Source: JBCBSP01 sp964550935
GTDB lineage: Bacteria; Pseudomonadota; Alphaproteobacteria; Caulobacterales; Maricaulaceae
Assembly (NCBI GenBank): GCA_964550935.1
Contig: CAZKBB010000033.1
Location: forward strand, 1 to 30,142
Direction: 5' to 3'
Length of the DNA stretch: 30,142 bases
Positions 24,050 to 30,142 of the stretch are shown here, one piece after another (position 1 is the stretch's first letter; the number at the start of each line of letters is the position of its first letter). A model generated the notes under the pieces. It was not told the origin of the DNA and ran no database searches. It saw only the letters and a list, made by a program, of their open reading frames with translations. Made by a program: the position numbers and the translations under genes.

Positions 24050-25828
24050 CTACTCCGCCGCGCCGGTCTTGACCGGCTCGGCCTGCGCCGGACGCGGCGC
24101 GTCCAGAGCGTGTCGCGCCGCCTCCGGGTCGAGCGCGGCGAACGCGTCGTACTGGCTTAAGAAGATCTCGCCTGTCAGCTCGTCGAGAAAGTCCGAGCGC
24201 TTCAGCCCGTCCATGACCGGGCCCTTCACCTCGGACAGGTGCAAGGTGACGCCGGAATCCTTCAGGCGGTGATTGATCGCCTCCAGGCTCTCAAGCCCGG
24301 TGCCGTCGACCGCGTTCACCGCCGGACACATCAGGACGAAGTGATCGACCTCGGGGTTCTCCGCGACGAGGGCGTAGACCTTGTCCTCCAGGAAGCGCGC
24401 ATTGGCGAAGTAGAGGCTCTCATCCACGCGCAGCGTGATCACGGTGTCAGACGTGACGACGTCGTGCCGGTCCACATTGCGGAAATGCTCCCCGCCGGGC
24501 ACCTGGCCGACGATCGCACAGTGCGGCCGGCTGGTGCGGTAGAGAAACAGCGCCAACGAGACGATCACGCCGGCGAGCACGCCCGCCTCCACGCCGAGGC
24601 CGAGCGTGAGAAGGATCGTCGCGCTCATCGCGGCGAAGTCGGTCTTGGAATAGCGCCACGCCCGCCGCAGCGCGCCGAGGTCCACCAGCGAGAGCACCGC
24701 GACGATGATTGTCGCGGCCAGAACCGCGCTCGGCAGGTTGAACAGGAGCGGCGTCAGGAACAGCGCGGCGAGCGCGATGCCCACGGCCGTGAACCCGCCT
24801 GCGGCCGGCGTGCGCGCGCCGGCGTCGAAATTCACCACCGAGCGCGCGAAACCGCCGGTGACCGGATAGCCGCCGGTGAAGCCGGCCGCCACGTTCGAGG
24901 CGCCGAGCCCGATCAGCTCCTGGTCCGGATCGATGCGCTGGCGGCGCTTGGCCGCGAGCGTCTGGGCCACCGAGACCGATTCCACGAAGCCGATCACCGA
25001 GATCAGCACCGCCGCGGCGGCGAGCTGGCCCCAAAGGCCCGGATCGAGGCTCGGGACGGTGAAGGGCGGCAGGCCGGAGGGAATCGCGCCCACCGTCTTC
25101 ACGCCCGCCGAGGCGAGGTCGAGCGCGGTCACCGCCAGGATCGACGCCGCGACCGCGGCCACTGGCCCGGCCTTGGTGATGATGTCGGCGGCGCGCGCGT
25201 TCACGCCGAGGCGCTTCAGCAGGGGTTTCAGGCCTGAGCGCACGAAGAACAAGAACGCGACCGAAGCCGCGCCGATGATCAATGTGGGCAGGCTCGTCTG
25301 GTCGAGATGCGCCCACAGTGAGCCGGCGACGGCGACCAGGCTGTGGCCGTGCGCCTCCACGCCGAGGATGTGTTTCAGCTGGCTCGCCGCGATGATGAGC
25401 CCCGAGGCCGTGATGAAGCCCGAGATCACCGGGTGGGACAGGAAGTTCGCCAAAAAGCCGAGCCGGAACACGCCCATCAAGAGCAGGAAGAGCCCGGACA
25501 TCACCGCGAGCGTCAGCGCCGCGGTCGCATAGCCGATCGTGCCGGTCTGGGCGACCTGGCCCACCGCCGCGGCGGTCATCAGCGAGACCACCGCGACCGG
25601 GCCCACCGCCAGCGCTCGGGACGTCCCGAATATCGCATAGGCGATGAGCGGCGCGATCGAGGCGTACAGCCCGGCTTGCGGCGGCAGACCCGCGAGCATG
25701 GCGTAGGCCAGCGATTGCGGGATCAGCATGATCGTCACGATCACCGCGGCCATGAGATCATCGCTCAGCATGCGCCCGTCATAGGCGCGCGCCCAGTCCA
25801 GGATCGGCAGATGGCGGGCGAGCTTCAA
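24050..25828 (-). CDS. SulP-family anion permease with C-terminal STAS domain
   Basis: This is a 592-residue protein. The N-terminus (HLPILDWARAYDGRMLSDDLMAAVIVTIMLIPQSLAYAMLAGLPPQAGLYAS) is the SulP signature. About 12-14 membrane segments run to ~415, and a STAS domain (~440-570) includes VLMCPAVNAVDGTGLESLEAI. Translation appears to start at TTG 25828: CGGAGG lies seven bases upstream, and the conserved 'LPILDW' segment would be lost from the first internal ATG. In BigR-type operons such permeases are thought to move sulfite or sulfate out. Here it is the last gene, 76 bp after the SQR fusion. Confidence 0.93.
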   Translation of the reverse strand: MKLARHLPILDWARAYDGRMLSDDLMAAVIVTIMLIPQSLAYAMLAGLPPQAGLYASIAPLIAYAIFGTSRALAVGPVAVVSLMTAAAVGQVAQTGTIGYATAALTLAVMSGLFLLLMGVFRLGFLANFLSHPVISGFITASGLIIAASQLKHILGVEAHGHSLVAVAGSLWAHLDQTSLPTLIIGAASVAFLFFVRSGLKPLLKRLGVNARAADIITKAGPVAAVAASILAVTALDLASAGVKTVGAIPSGLPPFTVPSLDPGLWGQLAAAAVLISVIGFVESVSVAQTLAAKRRQRIDPDQELIGLGASNVAAGFTGGYPVTGGFARSVVNFDAGARTPAAGGFTAVGIALAALFLTPLLFNLPSAVLAATIIVAVLSLVDLGALRRAWRYSKTDFAAMSATILLTLGLGVEAGVLAGVIVSLALFLYRTSRPHCAIVGQVPGGEHFRNVDRHDVVTSDTVITLRVDESLYFANARFLEDKVYALVAENPEVDHFVLMCPAVNAVDGTGLESLEAINHRLKDSGVTLHLSEVKGPVMDGLKRSDFLDELTGEIFLSQYDAFAALDPEAARHALDAPRPAQAEPVKTGAAE

Positions 25829-25904
25829 GGCGCGCCTCCGGTTCAGGGTTGCGACGCAGCGCGCCCGAGCGGCGCGCCGGAGACAGGCGATCGGCGCGCG
25901 AGGC

Positions 25905-27635
25905 TCAAAGTGCGGTCTGGGCGTCGCGCTCAGCCGGAGCGTGGGGCAGGACGTCGACGTCCACCAGCCATTCGCGCCCCTTCAGCATGGCGTCGAAATA
26001 AAGCCAGGGCAGCATCTTCTCTTTCAGGAACCAGGCGAGCCGCGTGGGCTTCTTCCCGTCCACCAGCCAAGTCGGCAGCGTAGGCTGCAGCGCCCCGCCA
26101 TAGCCGAACTCCGCGAGCACGATCTTGCCGCGCTCCACCGTGAGCGGGCAGGAGCCGTAGCCGTGATAGACCGCGCGCGGGCGCTCGCCGTCGAGCACAG
26201 AGGCGACGTTGCGCGCCACCACAGGCGCCTGGGACCGCACGGCCGCGGCCGTCTTCGCGTTCGGCGCCGAGCACGCATCGCCCAGCGCAAACACGTTGCC
26301 GTACCTGGGGTGCTGCAGTGTCTCTGCGGAGACGTCGATCCAACCGGCCTCATTCGCGAGCGGCGAGGAGCGGATGAAGTCCGGCGCGGTCTGGGGCGGG
26401 CAGACATGGATCATGTCGAAGCGCTTTTCGACGTGATCGGGCTCACCCTTTTCGCCGGCGATCTGGAAGGTGGCGGTGCGCTTGGCGGCGTCGATCGCGA
26501 CCAGGTTGGAGTTGAAGTTCAGGTGCGCGCCGTAGCGCTCCACATACTCCATAAGCGCGGGCACGTAGGCCCCCACGCCGAACAGCACCGCCCCGGCGTT
26601 GTGGAACTCTACATTGATGTCGGATAACACGCCCGCGCGCCGCCAGGCGTCGCAGGACAGATACATCGCCTTCTGCGGCGCGCCGGCGCACTTGATCGGC
26701 ATGGGCGGCTGGGTGAACAGCGCCGTGCCGCCCTTCAGCGACTGAACGAGCTCCCACGTGTAGCTCGCCATGTCGAAGCGGTAGTTCGAGGTGACGCCGT
26801 TGCGCCCCAGCGTCTCGCGCAGCCCGTCGACTTGGTCCCAGTCGAGCTTCAGACCCGGCGCGGCGATCAGGACCCGGTAGGCGAGCCGGCCGCCGTCCTC
26901 GAGCACCACCTCGCGCGCCTCCGGCTTGAACGCCGAGGCTGCGGCGCGGAGCCACTTCACGCCCTTGGGCATCAGCTCGGCCATGGGGCGCTCGGTCTGG
27001 GCGCGGTCGAACACGCCCCCGCCGACGAGCGTCCAGCCGGGCTGGTAAAAGTGCTCCTCGCGCGGTTCCACGATCGCGATATTGAGATGAGGCTTGCGTT
27101 TCAGGAGGCTTGCGGCCGCCGAAATGCCGCCCGCGCCGCCGCCGACCACGACGACGTCATAGTGTGAGGCGGGGCTCTCGCCGTCAGCCTTGGCCGGCGC
27201 GTCTTGGCGTTCGCGCGCCAGCCGGGCCTCGAGGCGCGGGCGAAGGACGGAGAGGTCGTAGCCCGCCCCTGCGGCGGCGTCGATCAGCGCATCGGCGGAG
27301 AGATGGCGCGCTTCGGACAGCGCCCACAGCGTGGAGGAGCGCGTGCCGGTGCGGCAGAAGGCGAGGACCGGCCCGGTCACCTCATTCAGGGCCGCGGAGA
27401 AGTCCGCCACGTCCTGATCGGAAATCTTGCCGCCGACGACGGGAATGTGCCGGTAGTCGAGCCCGAGACCTTCCGCGGCGGCTTCGAGCTCAGCCGAGCT
27501 CGGCTGATCGTCGCTCTCCCGATCGGGGCGGTTGTTGATGACGGCCTTGAAGCCCTGGCTCGCCGCGGCGCCCAGATCGGCGGGGCTCAGCTGCGCGCTG
27601 ACGGAGAAGAAAGGCGAGATGCGCTTTATGTCCAT
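25905..27635 (-). CDS. DUF442-sulfide:quinone oxidoreductase fusion protein
   Basis: This 576-residue protein has two parts. Residues 1-~135 are a DUF442/PTP-like domain with a C94-X5-R motif (FCRTGTRS), the same domain that in other bacteria is fused to the persulfide dioxygenase (Blh). Residues ~158-560 are a flavoprotein very like type II (mitochondrial-type) SQR. It has the dinucleotide motif VVVVGGGAGGISAA, HFYQPGWTLVGGG, PIKCAGAPQKAMYLS with C316, GWIDVSAETLQHPRYGNVFALGD, and YGSCPL with C496. C316 and C496 correspond to the redox cysteine pair. It oxidises sulfide to a persulfide and reduces quinone at the membrane. AGGAGG at 27644-27649 supports the ATG. Confidence 0.94.
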   Translation of the reverse strand: MDIKRISPFFSVSAQLSPADLGAAASQGFKAVINNRPDRESDDQPSSAELEAAAEGLGLDYRHIPVVGGKISDQDVADFSAALNEVTGPVLAFCRTGTRSSTLWALSEARHLSADALIDAAAGAGYDLSVLRPRLEARLARERQDAPAKADGESPASHYDVVVVGGGAGGISAAASLLKRKPHLNIAIVEPREEHFYQPGWTLVGGGVFDRAQTERPMAELMPKGVKWLRAAASAFKPEAREVVLEDGGRLAYRVLIAAPGLKLDWDQVDGLRETLGRNGVTSNYRFDMASYTWELVQSLKGGTALFTQPPMPIKCAGAPQKAMYLSCDAWRRAGVLSDINVEFHNAGAVLFGVGAYVPALMEYVERYGAHLNFNSNLVAIDAAKRTATFQIAGEKGEPDHVEKRFDMIHVCPPQTAPDFIRSSPLANEAGWIDVSAETLQHPRYGNVFALGDACSAPNAKTAAAVRSQAPVVARNVASVLDGERPRAVYHGYGSCPLTVERGKIVLAEFGYGGALQPTLPTWLVDGKKPTRLAWFLKEKMLPWLYFDAMLKGREWLVDVDVLPHAPAERDAQTAL

Positions 27636-27687
27636 GGCCGAAGCCTCCTCCCGGTAATGTTTGTCTGTCCGCGTCCAGAAGCGGACG

Positions 27688-27715
27688 CGCCCGGACCGTC
27701 GAGGGTCCGGGCGCT
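27688..27715 (-). other. Stable intra-operon hairpin
   Basis: Two 11-base arms (27688-27698 and 27705-27715) pair perfectly around a 6-base loop, in the 87-bp gap between the dioxygenase and SQR genes. A weaker GTCCGC/GCGGAC stem follows on the minus strand. No U-tract is present. It could be a partial terminator or a 3'-end stabiliser that favours the upstream bigR-dioxygenase message. Confidence 0.6.
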
Positions 27716-27722
27716 GTGAGGC

Positions 27723-28592
27723 CTAGAGGGCGTCGAGCGGGATCTTCAGATAGCGCGTCCCGTTGTCCTCGGCCGGGGGCAGATCGCCGGCGCGCATGTT
27801 CACCTGCACCGAAGGCAGAATGAGCACCGGCATCTCCAGTTGGGCGTCGCGCTCAGTGCGCATCTTGACGAACTCGGCCTCGGTGACGCCCTCGTGGACA
27901 TGCTTGTTCTTCGCCTTCTGCTCACCGACCGTGGTTTCCCAGGCGAACGCGTCGCGCCCCGGCGCTTTGTAGTCGTGGCACATGAACAGGCGCGTCTCGT
28001 CGGGCAGCGCGAAGATCTTCTGGATCGAGCGGTAGAGCGTCGCCGCGTCGCCGCCGGGGAAGTCGCACCGCGCCGTGCCGAAGTCGGGCATGAAGATCGT
28101 ATCGCCCACGAAGGCGGCGTCGCCGATCACGTAGGTCATGCAGGCCGGCGTATGGCCGGGCGTGTGTATCGCCTTGGCCTGGATCGAGCCGATGGCGAAC
28201 TGCTCGCCGTCCTCAAACAGATGGTCGAATTGGGATCCGTCGCGCTGGAACTCGGTTCCGGCGTTGAACACCTTGCCGAACACGTCCTGGACGGTCTTGA
28301 TGTTCGAGCCGATCGCAAGCTGGCCGCCGACCTCTCCTTTAAGATAAGGCGCGGCGGAGAGGTGATCGGCGTGGACATGGGTCTCCAGGACCCAGTCGAC
28401 CTCGAGGCCCTGATCTTTCACGTAAGCGATGACCGCGTCCGCGCTGTCCTTCCGGGTGCGCCCGGACTTCGGGTCGTAGTCGAGCACGCTGTCGACGATC
28501 GCCGCGCGCCGGGTCTCCGGGTCGCAGACGACGTAGCTGACGGTGAAGGTGGCCTCGTCGAAAAAGGCTTCCACGTGGGGTTTGCGGGTCAT
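27723..28592 (-). CDS. Persulfide dioxygenase, metallo-beta-lactamase fold (ETHE1/Blh type)
   Basis: This is a 289-residue protein. The HxHxDH motif (THVHADHL; H72, H74, D76, H77), HTPGHTPACMTY (H143, H147), GDTIF (D164) and CHDY (H206) are all in the ETHE1/Blh arrangement. In this group one iron is held by two His and one Asp and glutathione persulfide is oxidised to sulfite. Unlike Blh it has no N-terminal DUF442; that domain is found on the neighbouring SQR. The ATG overlaps the regulator stop by four bases (ATGA), and AAGGAGG precedes it, so it is coupled to the regulator. Confidence 0.94.
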   Translation of the reverse strand: MTRKPHVEAFFDEATFTVSYVVCDPETRRAAIVDSVLDYDPKSGRTRKDSADAVIAYVKDQGLEVDWVLETHVHADHLSAAPYLKGEVGGQLAIGSNIKTVQDVFGKVFNAGTEFQRDGSQFDHLFEDGEQFAIGSIQAKAIHTPGHTPACMTYVIGDAAFVGDTIFMPDFGTARCDFPGGDAATLYRSIQKIFALPDETRLFMCHDYKAPGRDAFAWETTVGEQKAKNKHVHEGVTEAEFVKMRTERDAQLEMPVLILPSVQVNMRAGDLPPAEDNGTRYLKIPLDAL

Positions 28593-28975
28593 GAGCGATC
28601 CTCCTTCGAGGGTGAGGGGTCATTGGTGGGGCGTGACGGGCGTCCGGGCTTTCCATCCGGCGCGAACACCGCGCAAAGCGACTGCATGAGCGTTTGAATG
28701 CGCGGATCGGCGAGCCGGTAGAAGACCTGCTTGGCCTCCCGGCGCGTCGCCACCACGCCCGCCGCGCGCAGCCGCGCCAGATCGCGAGACAAGTTGGGCT
28801 GACGCACGCCGGTGTCCGCCTCGATCGCGGAGACCGAGCGTTCGCCGTCCATCAGCTCGCACGCCACCAGAAGCCGGTTCGGGTGAGACAGGAGCTTCAA
28901 GATCGCCGAGACGTCCGCGGCGCGTTCGCGCAGCGCGTCGAGATCAGGCGTTTCGGAGGCGGCGGTGTCTGTCAT
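28589..28975 (-). CDS. bigR: ArsR-family sulfide-responsive repressor (BigR/SqrR type)
   Basis: This is a 128-residue winged-helix repressor: LLSHPNRLLVACELMDGERSVSAIEADTGVRQPNLSRDLARLRAAGVVATRREAKQVFYRLAD. Two cysteines, C39 (LLVACEL) and C101 (MQSLCAVF), sit where BigR and SqrR form the disulfide or polysulfide bridge that releases DNA. ATG 28975 is used: an in-frame codon at 29068 would place the start within the predicted promoter and adds a low-complexity arginine/proline extension. It heads the operon with the dioxygenase, SQR fusion and SulP, and is divergent from the YeeE/YedE genes. Confidence 0.92.
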   Translation of the reverse strand: MTDTAASETPDLDALRERAADVSAILKLLSHPNRLLVACELMDGERSVSAIEADTGVRQPNLSRDLARLRAAGVVATRREAKQVFYRLADPRIQTLMQSLCAVFAPDGKPGRPSRPTNDPSPSKEDRS

Positions 28976-29056
28976 CGCATCAGGTCTTGCGTCCGGTCTT
29001 GCATCTGGCTCGGCCCGGGGCGGCGCCCGGCGGCGTTTCGGCCTTGAATGAACCTC

Positions 29057-29084
29057 GATATATGTCACTTTCGATAAATGACAA
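29057..29084 (-). promoter_or_regulatory. Probable bigR operon promoter
   Basis: On the minus strand TTGTCA (29079-29084; 5/6) and TATATC (29057-29062; 4/6) are separated by 16 bases. Transcription would start near 29050, downstream of the rejected upstream start codon. The elements flank and overlap the palindrome at 29064-29082, as expected for autorepression. Confidence 0.65.
29064..29082. promoter_or_regulatory. Candidate BigR-type operator
   Basis: An imperfect inverted repeat GTCAnTT-N5-AAnTGAC lies between the divergent bigR and YeeE/YedE genes and inside the bigR promoter. The same area also shows a 13-base near-direct repeat (TCGATATATGTCA at 29055 and TCGATAAATGACA at 29071, two mismatches). 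Its AT-rich nature in very GC-rich DNA supports a regulatory role. Confidence 0.65.
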
Positions 29085-29201
29085 GTATGACCGGAGCGAA
29101 AGCCTGACTGACATTGGGGAGACTATTCCCCGAAACCGCCGCCGCGCGCCCTGTGACGAATCGCGCACCGACCGCCGCCAACCGGAACGAGGACCATCGC
29201 C

Positions 29202-29630
29202 ATGCCGCCCGCCACCGACTTCACCCCGATCCCAGCGCTCGCCGGGGGCGCCCTGATAGGGCTGTCCGCACTCGTGCTCATGCTCGCCAACGGACGCATC
29301 GCCGGGATCTCCGGCATCGCCGGCGGGATCATCGCCGCGCCGCCGGGCGAGCGCGGCTGGCGCATCGCCTTCCTGGCCGGCCTGATCCCCGCGCCGCTTC
29401 TGCTTGCGATCGCCGGCGGGCAGACGCCGCAGGTGGAGATCGCCGCGGGCCCGTGGACGCTGATCGCGGCCGGTTTGCTCGTCGGCTTTGGGACCCAGCT
29501 CGGCTCGGGCTGCACCTCCGGGCATGGCGTGTGCGGCGTTTCTCGCCTGTCGCCGCGCGCCATCGCCGCGACCGCGGTGTTCATGTTCGCCGGGGCCGCG
29601 GTGGTCTTCGCCTCGCGCCACGTCCTCTAG
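29202..29630 (+). CDS. YeeE/YedE-family sulfur transport half-protein (first)
   Basis: This is a 142-residue protein with four hydrophobic segments and the signature GLLVGFGTQLGSGCTSGHGVCGVSRLSPRA (Cys at ~104 and ~111). That cysteine arrangement is typical of YeeE/YedE thiosulfate or sulfur-compound importers. In BigR operons the equivalent pair is called PmpA/PmpB. GAGGA precedes the ATG. It is divergent from the bigR-like gene and would share its operator. Confidence 0.9.
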   Translation: MPPATDFTPIPALAGGALIGLSALVLMLANGRIAGISGIAGGIIAAPPGERGWRIAFLAGLIPAPLLLAIAGGQTPQVEIAAGPWTLIAAGLLVGFGTQLGSGCTSGHGVCGVSRLSPRAIAATAVFMFAGAAVVFASRHVL

Positions 29631-29651
29631 GCCTTCAGGAGGAAGACGCCG

Positions 29652-30092
29652 ATGACGCCTCGACTGATCGCTCCGTTCGCCTCAGGCCTGCTGTTCGGGC
29701 TGGGCCTGGCCGTATCCGGCATGATCAACCCGGCCAAGGTCCTGAACTTTCTCGACGTCGCCGGCCAGTGGGACCCGAGCCTCGCGCTCGTGATGGGCGC
29801 CGCGCTCGCGGTGACCGGGATCGGCTACCGCGTGATCTTCACCCGCGCCGAGCCGCTGTTCGAGCCGCGCTTCCAGGTCCCGGCGAACCGCGAGATCGAC
29901 ACGCGCCTCATCGCGGGGGCGGCGATCTTCGGGGCCGGGTGGGGCCTGGCGGGCTTCTGCCCCGGCCCGGCGCTCAGCGCCGCGTCGCTCGGAATCGCCG
30001 AGGTCTATGTCTTCCTGGCGGCCATGCTGGGCGCGATCCTGGCCTACCGGCTGGTCGAGCCGAGGCTCGCGCGGGCGCGCAGCGCCGTCTAG
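29652..30092 (+). CDS. YeeE/YedE-family sulfur transport half-protein (second)
   Basis: This is a 146-residue protein with about four membrane segments. Its N-terminal SGLLFGLGLAVSGMINPAKVLNFLDVAGQWDPSLALVMGAAL is characteristic of the second half of the family (DUF6691-like), and it carries WGLAGFCPGPAL with the conserved cysteine. It is 21 bp downstream of the first half, with AGGAGGA before the ATG, so the two are co-transcribed and probably form one transporter. The remaining 50 bases of the window hold nothing identifiable. Confidence 0.9.
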   Translation: MTPRLIAPFASGLLFGLGLAVSGMINPAKVLNFLDVAGQWDPSLALVMGAALAVTGIGYRVIFTRAEPLFEPRFQVPANREIDTRLIAGAAIFGAGWGLAGFCPGPALSAASLGIAEVYVFLAAMLGAILAYRLVEPRLARARSAV

Positions 30093-30142
30093 GCTCGCAC
30101 GGTCGAACCGGAACGGGAGCGAATCTTGGCCGCCTGGGAGCT

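Noticed and set aside
28976..29068. N-terminal extension of the BigR-like protein from an upstream start
   Set aside because: It is low-complexity and starts within the predicted promoter (29057-29084); family proteins start close to the internal ATG at 28975.
1..30142. CRISPR arrays, tRNA/rRNA genes, attachment sites
   Set aside because: No spaced short repeats, cloverleaf-like sequence or integrase/transposase genes were seen on either strand.

Overview
This window is a high-GC (about 70 %) chromosomal segment of an alphaproteobacterium. The imuA-imuB-dnaE2 cassette with a GTTC-N7-GTTC LexA box, the gsp gene order, the alphaproteobacterial BigR-type sulfide cluster and the TonB-receptor style suggest the Caulobacterales/Maricaulales side of the class. 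That placement is inference from gene content; no rRNA or tRNA is present. One 100-N assembly gap lies at 19046-19145.

Layout. (1) 1-3566: SOS mutagenesis operon on the minus strand, imuA -> imuB -> dnaE2 (dnaE2 runs off the left edge), with a LexA box over the probable -10. (2) 3572-5258: a divergent pair, a SoxR-type [2Fe-2S] regulator and a questin-oxidase-like (DUF4243) protein, with a near-consensus SoxR box between them. (3) 5283-17595: a complete type II secretion locus on the minus strand, gspC-D-E-F-G-H-I-J-K-L-M-N. It ends in a small lipoprotein gene and meets a short, protease-domain-only prepilin peptidase gene in convergent orientation. (4) 17681-23148: a TonB-dependent receptor and a 915-residue extracellular-type lipoprotein built from two beta-helix-like units, both on the minus strand. 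The lipoprotein gene has a run of 11-bp-phased PhoB-like half-sites upstream. The two units share a 716-bp stretch that is identical at the DNA level. (5) 23399-24046: a small exported TPR-like protein of unknown function. (6) 24050-30092: a sulfide/persulfide cluster. The minus-strand operon is bigR-like -> persulfide dioxygenase -> DUF442/sulfide:quinone oxidoreductase fusion -> SulP anion permease. Two YeeE/YedE sulfur-transport half-proteins are transcribed divergently, and the bigR promoter and a palindrome lie between.

How it fits together. Region 3/4 reads as a secretion machine beside its likely client. A T2SS, a TonB receptor and a surface or secreted lipoprotein under apparent phosphate-starvation control recall ElpS of Caulobacter crescentus, a lipoprotein reported to be made under phosphate starvation and released through the T2SS (from memory). 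Region 6 would oxidise sulfide to persulfide (SQR), persulfide to sulfite (dioxygenase) and export sulfite/sulfate (SulP), with two-cysteine ArsR control. Region 2 is the least described unit: a redox-cycler sensor apparently wired to a quinone-oxidase-like enzyme.
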